A stretch of DNA of 64,000 nucleotides, taken from NCBI RefSeq assembly GCF_900182985.1, contig NZ_FXUY01000001.1:868001-932000 (forward strand), given 5' to 3'. The notes beneath the pieces were generated by a model. The model worked only from the letters and a program-made list of their open reading frames with translations. It ran no database searches and was not told the DNA's origin. This DNA comes from Pseudomonas helmanticensis (GTDB lineage Bacteria > Pseudomonadota > Gammaproteobacteria > Pseudomonadales > Pseudomonadaceae). The position numbers were made by a program, and so were the translations under genes. Shown here piece by piece: positions 50,692 through 58,671 of this stretch. Each line of letters begins with the position of its first letter. Position 1 is the stretch's first letter.

Positions 50692-52410
50692 TCAACCCAC
50701 CAACTCGACTTCCTGCCCCCGCGCCCAATCCGCCACCAGCCGCGCCGGTGTCCCGCACACCTCGCGCTTGTAGACGAAGTGGTGGCATTTCTCGGCAAAC
50801 CCGCTGCGGTTGTAGAGCATGTCTTCCTGCATCTCTTGCAGCTCACTGTCGCGGCACTGCTGAATCAGCACTTGATCAGTCCGCGACTTGCGCTCGCGCA
50901 CGGCGGCGTAGGTCGGATCGCTAAGCACGGCGTTGGCGCGTTGCAGCAGCCACAGGGCAAACTCATCCGGGCAGCGCGGGCCGATTTCCTGAACCATGCC
51001 CAATTGCAGTGCCTGGTGGGCGCTGACCGGCAGGCACGCCTGGGTCAATTGCTCGGCCATTGCCGGGCCAACTGCGCGGGGCAGGCTGTACGTCCAGTAT
51101 TCCGAGCCATACAAACCCATGCTCTTGTAGTGCGGGTTGAGCACGATGTCGGCCCGGGCGAAGACAATATCGGCGGCCAACGCCAGCATCACACCGCCAG
51201 CGCCGGCACTGCCGGTTACGCCGCTGACCACCAGTTGCCGCGCACTCAACAGCTCTGCACAGACATCGTCGATCGCCTGAATATTCGCCCAGGCCTCGGC
51301 GCCGGGATCTTGAGCTGCCTGAATCACATTCAGATGCACGCCGTTGGAAAAACTGCCGCGTCCGCCCCTGATCAGCAGTACCCGCGTGTCGCGCGACTTG
51401 GCCCAACGCAACGCTTCGACCATGCGCTGGCACTGCTCGGTGCTCATCGCGCCGTTGTAGAACTCGAAGGTCAGCTCGCCGACATGCCCCGACTCACGAT
51501 AGCGCAGCGGTTGATACGCCTCGTCGCTGAACGGCTGGCTGGCGATCGACCAGTCCAGTGTCGGCACATTGGCCAATTGCCCGGCGAGCACATGCCGCGC
51601 CGGTTGCTTGAAGGTTTCTTCGCCTGGTTGCGGTTTGCGCCGTAGCGAACCGAGCCACACGCTCTGATCACCCGCTGCGACCAGCACCGCATCATCGTGC
51701 ACGGCGAGAATCTCACCGGGCAGACCGCTGCGCGAATCCACATGCGCGTCGTAAACGTAGTACTGGCCGCCGGCGAGGCTCGCCAACACACCCGGTTGGC
51801 CATCGGCGGCATCGATGCAACGTTTGATGAAACGCGCGCAGTCGTGCCAGCTGAAGCTGCGATCCACCTGTTTCATGTTCGGTTGCAGGCGGCCGCGGAC
51901 GGTCGGATTGGCGTAATCCAGCGGTATCGGCACAAAGCCGTCGACGAATTTCTCCACCACCTCGCGAATGCAACGAATCGCCGCATCGCTGACCCGACCG
52001 TTGTACAGCTCGGATTTGCGCAGCCCCGACGGCAGATTGAATTCGCACGTCGCCCAGACCGGGCCAGCGTCCATTTCCTCCACGGCTTGCAGGGCGGTGA
52101 CGCCCCAGCGCGACAGTTCGTTGCTGATCGCCCAGTCCAGCGCGCTGGCCCCACGATCGCCGACGATGCCTGGATGAATGATCACCACCGGACGTTGCGT
52201 GTTGCTCCATAACGCTTGCGGTACGCGGTCCTTGAGGAATGGGCAGATCACCAGATCCGCGCCGCTGTGTTCAATCTGTTCGCACACCGAAGTTTCGTCG
52301 GTGAACAGCACGACGCTGGGCGAGTGCCCGGCCTGACGCAATTCCAGCCAGGCGCGTTGCGTCAGGCCGTTGAACGCCGACGACAGCAGGATGATGTTGA
52401 GTGGTCGCAT
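50692..52410 (-). CDS. hoxX: HoxX-like protein (formyltransferase plus enoyl-CoA hydratase fold)
   Basis: It has 572 residues. The N-terminal half is a formyl-THF transferase-like domain (VVIIHPGIVGDRGASALDWA at 75-94, then GPVWATCEFNLP). The C-terminal half is an enoyl-CoA hydratase/isomerase fold (LIRGGRGSFSNGVHLNVIQA, then VTGSAGAGGVMLALAADIVF). HoxX of O2-tolerant [NiFe] hydrogenases turns N10-formyl-THF into CO for the active site. No hydrogenase structural or hyp genes are in this window, so the role here is open. It is divergent from the FecI gene. Confidence 0.85.
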   Translation of the reverse strand: MRPLNIILLSSAFNGLTQRAWLELRQAGHSPSVVLFTDETSVCEQIEHSGADLVICPFLKDRVPQALWSNTQRPVVIIHPGIVGDRGASALDWAISNELSRWGVTALQAVEEMDAGPVWATCEFNLPSGLRKSELYNGRVSDAAIRCIREVVEKFVDGFVPIPLDYANPTVRGRLQPNMKQVDRSFSWHDCARFIKRCIDAADGQPGVLASLAGGQYYVYDAHVDSRSGLPGEILAVHDDAVLVAAGDQSVWLGSLRRKPQPGEETFKQPARHVLAGQLANVPTLDWSIASQPFSDEAYQPLRYRESGHVGELTFEFYNGAMSTEQCQRMVEALRWAKSRDTRVLLIRGGRGSFSNGVHLNVIQAAQDPGAEAWANIQAIDDVCAELLSARQLVVSGVTGSAGAGGVMLALAADIVFARADIVLNPHYKSMGLYGSEYWTYSLPRAVGPAMAEQLTQACLPVSAHQALQLGMVQEIGPRCPDEFALWLLQRANAVLSDPTYAAVRERKSRTDQVLIQQCRDSELQEMQEDMLYNRSGFAEKCHHFVYKREVCGTPARLVADWARGQEVELVG

Positions 52411-52707
52411 GAATGTTCTTCCTTGAATGGGATCAGCCGCGGGCTCCCGGTGAGCCGTCCCTGGCCTTCGATGGAGCCGGAAGATTAATCAGTGTCCAGG
52501 CGTGCACTCGTGACCAGGGTCAACGTTGTGTTGGCCAATGTTTCTGCGGCGATGAAGGGTCTTATGCAAAATTGTTTGTTTATGATTATTTTTTATTCCT
52601 TCAAATGTTTTCGACGCTATTGCACAGTCGCGCCTGATCAGAGCCGGACGATCCCGGCAGAACGATGGTTTTTCGCAGCGGGTGGACCCCGTTTCAGGGA
52701 GCAAGGC

Positions 52708-53214
52708 ATGGGTGGGCATAACCCGCATTACCAGATCATTGGGCAAATGTTCCAAAAGGACTATCGCTGGCTGTGCGCTGCCGTCGGCCGCACGCTGGGT
52801 TGCCCGCACGGCGCGCAGGACATCGCATCGGAAACGTTTCTGCGGGTTCTGGCGCTGCCGGATCCAACGGCCATCCGTGAGCCGCGCGCACTGTTGACCA
52901 CCATTGCCCGGCGCTTGGTCTATGAAGGCTGGCGTCGTCAGGATCTCGAACGTGCCTATCTGGAAAGCCTGGCGCTGGTGCCGCAACCGGTGCATCCATC
53001 GCCAGAAGAGCGCGCGCTGGTGATCGAGGCGTTGCTGGCGGTGGATCGCCTGCTTAACGGTCTGTCGGCCAAAGCCAAAGCGGCGTTTCTCTATCACCAG
53101 CTCGACGGTTTGACTTACAGCGAGATCGGCCAGCGCCTCGGCGTGTCGACCAGTCGCGTGCAGCAATACATGGTTGAAGCGTTCAAGCGTTGCTACCAGG
53201 CGATGCAGGCATGA
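52708..53214 (+). CDS. fecI: FecI-type ECF sigma factor
   Basis: This is a 168-residue iron-starvation-type sigma factor. Region 2: QMFQKDYRWLCAAVGRTLGC, then DIASETFLRVL and EPRALLTTIARRLVYEGWRR. Region 4: LSAKAKAAFLYHQLDGLTYS and QRLGVSTSRVQQYM. ATG 52708 follows AGGGAGCAAGG; the frame upstream to 52492 is AT-rich leader. Its TGA overlaps the ATG of fecR (ATGA), so translation is coupled. With the STN receptor downstream this is a cell-surface signalling system. An AT-rich stretch at about 52565-52600 could hide a Fur site, unproven. Confidence 0.92.
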   Translation: MGGHNPHYQIIGQMFQKDYRWLCAAVGRTLGCPHGAQDIASETFLRVLALPDPTAIREPRALLTTIARRLVYEGWRRQDLERAYLESLALVPQPVHPSPEERALVIEALLAVDRLLNGLSAKAKAAFLYHQLDGLTYSEIGQRLGVSTSRVQQYMVEAFKRCYQAMQA

Positions 53215-54167
53215 GGCCCGACGAAACGCTGGTCGATGAGGCGGCGCAATGGATGGCGTTGTTGCAGTCGGGCGACGTCAGCCTCGGCGAGCGGGCGGCG
53301 TTCGATGCCTGGCGCGCGGCCGATCCACGGCATCAGCAGATCATCGAGCAAATGGGCGGCGGTTTGAATCTGCTGCGCAATCCGAGCCTGAGTGGATTGC
53401 CACGCAACAGCCTGCTGCACAGCCTGAATGCGCCGTCGAGTCGTCGGCGTTTTATCAGCGGCAGTTTGAGCGTGCTCGCTGTTGCCGTGTTGGCCGGTTT
53501 GCTCGGGCGGCGTTATGGCTGGCTGCCCGAAGCGGGTGAACTGTCGACCGGCACCGGAGAACGACGCGATTTCACTCTGCAGGATGGCAGCGCGTTGACC
53601 CTCAATGCGCGCAGCCGGGTGGTGCCTTTGTTCGACAGCACTCAGCGCTTGCTGGCACTGCGCAGTGGTGAGTTGCTGGTCGACGTCGCCAAGGATCCGT
53701 CGCGACCGTTTGTGGTCGAGACCGAACACGGTCGCATGCGCGCGTTGGGGACGAAGTTTCTGGTGCAGCAGGGCGACGATTCCACGCGTTTGGTGATGCT
53801 CCATTCGCAGGTCGAAGTGCTCACGGCGGGTGGCGCGCGGCAGGTGGTCGGGGCGGGTGAGAGTCTGACTTTCAACGCCGCTGGCGTGCTGTCCATGGAG
53901 CGCAGCAGAGGCCACGAAGGCGCCTGGACGCAAGGACGGCTGGAGGTACGCGACCGTCCGCTGAGTGAAGTCATCGACAGCCTGCGTCGCTATCGGCGGG
54001 GCATTTTGCATGTCAGTCCGGAGGTCGCCGATCTGCGCCTGAGCGGTCTCTATCCGCTGGATGACAGTGACCGCACGCTGCAATTGCTCGAGCGTTCGCT
54101 GCCGATCCGCGTGACTTGGCACAACCCCTATTGGGTCTCCATCGCCCCCCGCACCAACCCCCTGTAG
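53211..54167 (+). CDS. fecR: FecR-type sigma regulator
   Basis: This is a 318-residue inner-membrane regulator. The cytoplasmic anti-sigma domain (ETLVDEAAQWMALLQSGDVS, W-rich FDAWRAADPRHQQI) is followed by SSRRRFISG and one membrane segment at about 82-100. The periplasmic FecR domain has RRDFTLQDGSALTLNARSRV, then LGTKFLVQQ, and a C-terminal receptor-contact region. The twin Arg before the helix recalls Tat-inserted FecR proteins. The stop TAG (CTG-TAG) lies in a REP arm. It relays receptor occupancy to FecI. Confidence 0.92.
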   Translation: MRPDETLVDEAAQWMALLQSGDVSLGERAAFDAWRAADPRHQQIIEQMGGGLNLLRNPSLSGLPRNSLLHSLNAPSSRRRFISGSLSVLAVAVLAGLLGRRYGWLPEAGELSTGTGERRDFTLQDGSALTLNARSRVVPLFDSTQRLLALRSGELLVDVAKDPSRPFVVETEHGRMRALGTKFLVQQGDDSTRLVMLHSQVEVLTAGGARQVVGAGESLTFNAAGVLSMERSRGHEGAWTQGRLEVRDRPLSEVIDSLRRYRRGILHVSPEVADLRLSGLYPLDDSDRTLQLLERSLPIRVTWHNPYWVSIAPRTNPL

Positions 54168-54240
54168 GAGCCGCCGAAGGCTGCGATCTTTTGATGTTGT
54201 TTTTTAAGATCAAAAGATCGCAGCCTGCGGCAGCTTCTAC
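54163..54240. repeat. REP pair (GCGATCTTTTGAT type) overlapping the fecR stop
   Basis: Inverted arms, TGTAGGAGCCGCCGAAGGCT on the left and canonical on the right, around a TTGTTTTTT loop. It separates fecIR from the receptor gene. Confidence 0.9.
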
Positions 54241-54384
54241 GGGAAGCAAGGATCGAGATTTGCGGCAGCGCGGTGCGTTCTATTCGGTTATAGGGATATG
54301 ACTTCTTGGCCTAAATGCCGGCCTATAAAAAGCGCCGGCCCGCTGCTCATTCCCTGCAGATGCCTTCAACAGGGAAGCCCCTCG

Positions 54385-57306
54385 ATGTTCTCATTCAAAC
54401 AACAATTACCTCGACTGACCCTCGCCGCTGCGCTGGCCATGGGCATTGCGCCGTTGCCAGCGCTGGCGCAGGAAGCCGCTGCGGCGGTATTCACGTTCGA
54501 CATTGCCAGCGGCCCGCTCGACGAAGTGCTGCTGGATATCTCGCGGCAGGCCGGCGTGCCGATTTCCTTCAGTCAGGACCTCGTGCAAGGCAAGCGCAGC
54601 GCGGCCGTGCGAGGTGCTTTGGGCGGCCGGCAAGCGGTAGAAAAGGCCTTGCTCGGCAGCGGCCTGCAAGTCGAGCAAAGCAATCAGGGTTTGAGCATTC
54701 GTGAAGCTGACGCTGCCGCACCAGTGCCAGCCAAAGTCACTGTGGTGGCGCCCGTCACCAATGCCGATTACCGCATGGAAAAAGTCACCGTCACCGGCTC
54801 GCGCATCGCCCGTGCACAGAGCGACGGCGCGACGCCGGTCAACGTCATCACCCATGAAGAAATGGAAGCGCGCGGCTACAAGAACGTCTACGACGCCTTG
54901 GCCACCCAGACGCAAAACACCGGCATGACCCAAGGCGAAGACTACGGCAACACCTGGCAACCGGCCGCCAGCGCGCTGAACCTGCGCGGCCTCGGCCCCA
55001 ACCATACGCTGGTGCTGATCAACGGCCGGCGTGTGGCGGATTACCCCACGCCGTACGACGGCAAGGTCAATTTCACCAACCTGGCGAACATTCCTTCAGC
55101 GGTGATCGAACGCATCGAAATTCTCAGCAGCGGCGCCTCGGCGATCTACGGTTCGGATGCCATCGCCGGGGTGGTCAACATCATCCTCAAAGACAAGATC
55201 AACGGTGTCGACGTCAACCTCAAGGGCGGCACCAGCGAGCGCGGTGGCGGCGATAACCAGCGCTTGCAGATCAGCGGCGGCGGCAGTTGGGGGGATTTCG
55301 ACGGCTTGTTCGGACTCGAACTGACCAACCGTGACCCGATCTGGGCCGATGACCGTGGCTTCATGCAAAGCGGCCCGTTGGCGGATGTCGGCTACCGCCG
55401 CGATCTGAGCAACAGTCGCTATCTCGGCCCGGGTTGCGGCGCCTATCAGGGCACCTTCGACAACAAGCTGTTCAACAGTGGCGGGCGTTGCCGCACCGAT
55501 CAGATGTACAACGATTACTGGACCGTGCAGACCCAGAAGGAAAACTACGACGGCTACACCCGGGGCACCTGGCATTTCAGCGACAGCGGCCAGGTCTTCG
55601 CCGACTTGATGTACGGCCTCGACCACATCCAGAACAACACCCGTGGCCCGACCTTCACCTCGCCGGATTTCATCAACCAGAACAGCGGCAACCTGGAGCG
55701 CTGGTATCGTCGATTCGGTGAAGAAGAAATTGGCGGGCGCACCAGCAATAACAGCAAGTGGCGCGACACGTCGTGGACCGGCACCCTCGGTCTCTCCGAC
55801 AAGATCGCCGACACCGGCTGGAGTTACGACCTGGCGGCCAATCGCTCGGAATATCGCAGCGTCAGAACCACCCGTTACACGCCGCTTTCATCAATCCAGG
55901 ATTTTTACCTCGGCCCCCAGTTGGGCGTGAGCGGCGGTTATCCGGTGTTCGCCCCGGATGCATCGCGTCTTGATCGGCCACTGACGCCGCAGGAATGGCA
56001 GCAGTTTCGCGGCAACCTGACCCAGAGCAGCAAGTCGGTGTCGACCAGCTACAACGCCTCGGTCAATGGCGATCTGTTTGATCTGCCGGCCGGCCCGGTA
56101 GGGTTCGCCGGTGTGATCGAGGCGGGCAAGCAGGAATACCGCGTCGACCCGGATGACGGCCTCAACGACGGCAGTTTCTACGGCGTCAGCCCGGCGCAAA
56201 GCTCCGGTGGCTCGCGCAAGCGTTATGCCGCGGGCGGCGAGTTCAGCATTCCGGTCACCGACACCGTGCTGGCCACGGCGGCGGGGCGTTGGGATCAGTA
56301 CAAGTTCAGCGGTCGCACCGAGCAACAGAAAACCTACAACCTCGGTCTGGAGTGGCGTCCGGTGACCAGCCTGTTGCTGCGCGGCAGTTACGGCACCAGT
56401 TTCCGCGCGCCGGACCTCAACTACATCTATCAATCCGACAGCAACGGTTACTACCCGGCGCAGATCGACTACTACGGTTGCAGCCAGGGCGTGGAGGGCG
56501 CCTGTGATCGCGGGCGGGTCGATTACACCCAGAGCGGCACTGCGAATCTGGAGTCTGAACGGGGTAAATCCTGGACGTACGGGTTTGTCTGGTCGCCGTC
56601 GCGCAACTTCGATTTTTCTACTGATTTCTGGCGTGTCGAGATCGACGACTTGCTGACCACCGTCGACGAAAACCGTTTGTTGCAAGAAGAAAACGAATGT
56701 CGCAATGGCACCCAGGACATCAACTCGGCCAATTGCCAATCGACCTTGGCACGCATCGATCGCAACGCCGGCAATGCGGCCATCGATCCTAACCAGTTAC
56801 AGCGCGTGCGAGTGAACGCCATCAATGCCGCCAGCGAACGTGTCAGTGGCCTGGACTTCAAGAGCAACATCCGCTGGGGCGCCGGGCAATACGGCGCCTT
56901 CAGTTCGGCGCTGGGTTACACACTGGTGCTGTCGCATTACTACAAGGAGTCGGACGAAGCGCCGACCCAGGATTGGCGTACCTCGCGCACCAACTACGAC
57001 TGGCGCAGCAAGGTCAACGCCAGCCTGACCTGGGATTATCAGAAAGCCACGGCGACGCTGATGGGCATTCGCTACGGTTCGGTCACCAATGGCGCGGGGG
57101 ACGGGCGTTTGTCGCCCTGGACGGTGTTCAACGCCAGCGCACGTTACAAACTCAATGATCGGGCGAGTGTCGGGCTGACCGTGAACAACCTGCTCAATCA
57201 GGTTAAACACGATGATTCGGCAGGCTGGCCGTACTACCCGACCGGCAACTATGACCCGTACGGGCGGCAGTGGTGGCTGGATGTGAGCTATCACTTCGGC
57301 GGCTGA
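54385..57306 (+). CDS. TonB-dependent receptor with STN signalling domain
   Basis: It has 973 residues. The signal peptide (MFSFKQQLPRLTLAAALAMG...ALA) is followed by an STN domain (about 36-95, FDIASGPLDEVLLDISRQAG, then SIREAD), as in receptors that signal to FecR. The plug has VTVTGSRIARAQ and NLRGLGPNHTLVLINGRRVA, and VERIEILSSGASAIYGSDAI-type residues. The barrel ends WLDVSYHFGG. It is of the large oligosaccharide/siderophore receptor branch that often has GSRI plugs. ATG 54385 has AGGGAAG at 8 bp. It is the partner of the adjacent fecIR pair; the ligand is unknown. Confidence 0.92.
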   Translation: MFSFKQQLPRLTLAAALAMGIAPLPALAQEAAAAVFTFDIASGPLDEVLLDISRQAGVPISFSQDLVQGKRSAAVRGALGGRQAVEKALLGSGLQVEQSNQGLSIREADAAAPVPAKVTVVAPVTNADYRMEKVTVTGSRIARAQSDGATPVNVITHEEMEARGYKNVYDALATQTQNTGMTQGEDYGNTWQPAASALNLRGLGPNHTLVLINGRRVADYPTPYDGKVNFTNLANIPSAVIERIEILSSGASAIYGSDAIAGVVNIILKDKINGVDVNLKGGTSERGGGDNQRLQISGGGSWGDFDGLFGLELTNRDPIWADDRGFMQSGPLADVGYRRDLSNSRYLGPGCGAYQGTFDNKLFNSGGRCRTDQMYNDYWTVQTQKENYDGYTRGTWHFSDSGQVFADLMYGLDHIQNNTRGPTFTSPDFINQNSGNLERWYRRFGEEEIGGRTSNNSKWRDTSWTGTLGLSDKIADTGWSYDLAANRSEYRSVRTTRYTPLSSIQDFYLGPQLGVSGGYPVFAPDASRLDRPLTPQEWQQFRGNLTQSSKSVSTSYNASVNGDLFDLPAGPVGFAGVIEAGKQEYRVDPDDGLNDGSFYGVSPAQSSGGSRKRYAAGGEFSIPVTDTVLATAAGRWDQYKFSGRTEQQKTYNLGLEWRPVTSLLLRGSYGTSFRAPDLNYIYQSDSNGYYPAQIDYYGCSQGVEGACDRGRVDYTQSGTANLESERGKSWTYGFVWSPSRNFDFSTDFWRVEIDDLLTTVDENRLLQEENECRNGTQDINSANCQSTLARIDRNAGNAAIDPNQLQRVRVNAINAASERVSGLDFKSNIRWGAGQYGAFSSALGYTLVLSHYYKESDEAPTQDWRTSRTNYDWRSKVNASLTWDYQKATATLMGIRYGSVTNGAGDGRLSPWTVFNASARYKLNDRASVGLTVNNLLNQVKHDDSAGWPYYPTGNYDPYGRQWWLDVSYHFGG

Positions 57307-57440
57307 TTGCGCGATTTTTTCTCGATGGCGTCCTACGAAAAACGGCGTTTTTTGCGGCAAGCAGGGAATTTTTCCGACGACTTTTTCAGGTTGGTCGTCG
57401 GACGCGGGATCTATAGCATCGGTCGTGACATTGAAGTCGC

Positions 57441-57459
57441 TGAGCGGTTTGAGCGCTCA
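57441..57459. promoter_or_regulatory. Candidate operator of the RES-Xre toxin-antitoxin locus
   Basis: TGAGCG (57441-57446) is followed after GTT by the perfect palindrome TGAGCGCTCA (57450-57459). Such repeated half-sites are expected for self-repression by an Xre-type antitoxin. The site is 118 bp before the chosen antitoxin start and 22 bp before an alternative start at 57482. Confidence 0.45.
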
Positions 57460-57577
57460 GAGCCCAGACAAAGGATGGATTATGCGTACCCAACACATCG
57501 AGCATGAAACGCCTGCTTATTCCCCTCGCCATCTTTGGCGCGACGATCGCGCCAGATGCCCCATTGAGGATGCCGTG

Positions 57578-58054
57578 ATGCCCGTAACGAAAGCGCCCAG
57601 GCTTACGGGGCTGAAGAAGGTCGAGGGCAAACCTGTCGAGCTGCTCGTGCATGGCCAGAACATGGGTGACGATGCGATGCTGATCGTTCAGCTGACGAAC
57701 GATGGTTTTGAGCTGAGTGACGTCGTCAACATGCTTTCAACCTCGCAAATGTACCTGCAAGGTGACATGGTCAAACGGATCACCGGCAAGTCTGTCAGAA
57801 CCGTGCGCCGGCTTATGAAGCAAGGTGATCCGGTTCGGCTTGATCCCCGGCAGAGCGTCATCGCCTATCAATATGCGTTGGTACTTGAGCTGGCCATTCG
57901 TGCATTTGCGGGACTGTCCCGGGCCGAGGAGTGGATGCAGAAGCCGAGCCCTTATCTGAACGGTCACGTGCCATTGGAATTGACCCTTCATCCACTGGGT
58001 TTTCAGATGGTCGAGCAATACCTGAATCAGATCTTGTATGGCGGCTACCCATGA
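57578..58054 (+). CDS. Antitoxin of RES-Xre type (MbcA/ParS/Xre domain)
   Basis: This is a 158-residue antitoxin. An Xre-like helix-turn-helix is at about 50-90 (LQGDMVKRITGKSVRTVRRL), then the antitoxin-specific C-terminal MbcA/ParS/Xre domain (YALVLELAIRAFAGLSRAEE...PLELTLHPLGFQMVEQYLNQ). It binds the toxin and represses the operon. GAGGAT precedes ATG 57578. An alternative ATG at 57482 with AAGGA at 7 bp adds 32 residues of low-quality sequence. The gene's TGA overlaps the toxin ATG. Confidence 0.88.
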   Translation: MPVTKAPRLTGLKKVEGKPVELLVHGQNMGDDAMLIVQLTNDGFELSDVVNMLSTSQMYLQGDMVKRITGKSVRTVRRLMKQGDPVRLDPRQSVIAYQYALVLELAIRAFAGLSRAEEWMQKPSPYLNGHVPLELTLHPLGFQMVEQYLNQILYGGYP

Positions 58055-58554
58055 ATCCTTTGCCTTGGGACGAGCAATGGTACGCCTGGCGGCTGGACCG
58101 GGAGGCATACGGAGGTACGTGGGACAGCGGGGTTGGTTCAAAGCTGAAGGGTGGTCGATGGAATGCGCCCGGTCGGCGAGTCGTTTACGCGTCGGTCGAT
58201 CCGTCTTCGGCCATTCTCGAGGTGGCAGCCAATCGCAGTTTTGATGCGCTGGACAGCGAGCCGCATGTACTCACGTGCTTTGAGGTCATCAGTGATGCAA
58301 GGGTCAGAATCGTACAGCCAGAAGAAGTGCCGAATCCTTACTGGTTGAACCCCTCACGACCGTCACCCAATCAACAGCTGTTTGTCGACGCATTATTGGC
58401 CGAGCATCCATTTGTGCTGATCCCCTCGGTGGCAACCCGTCATTCGTGGAATCTGCTGGTGAGCTGCGAACTGGCAGAGGGGCAGTTCAAGATGGTCTCT
58501 CAGGAGCGATTTGGCCTGGATACCCGGCTGTTGAAGGAGATGGCATCGACCTGA
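58051..58554 (+). CDS. RES-domain toxin (NAD+-degrading)
   Basis: This is a 167-residue RES-domain protein. The named residues are visible: Arg in WYAWRLDREAYGG with GGRWNAPGRRVVYAS, Glu in SSAILEVAAN, and Ser late in ATRHSWNLLVSCELAEG. Characterised RES toxins degrade NAD+ and arrest growth. The start overlaps the antitoxin stop (ATGA), the usual antitoxin-first order. The pair is inserted between two TonB receptor genes. Confidence 0.9.
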   Translation: MNPLPWDEQWYAWRLDREAYGGTWDSGVGSKLKGGRWNAPGRRVVYASVDPSSAILEVAANRSFDALDSEPHVLTCFEVISDARVRIVQPEEVPNPYWLNPSRPSPNQQLFVDALLAEHPFVLIPSVATRHSWNLLVSCELAEGQFKMVSQERFGLDTRLLKEMAST

Positions 58555-58671
58555 TGTGTGAGCATTGTTTTTTTGCATAACCTCATCACCCAACGGTCTA
58601 ACCCGCGCTCTATAAATCCCTCTGCGTCGTCGCACATCCCTGCATAAACCAAAACGCAGGGATGGCTGTTC

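Noticed and set aside
52565..52600. AT-rich stretch before fecI resembling a Fur box
   Set aside because: No convincing 19-bp dyad; the match is mainly base composition.
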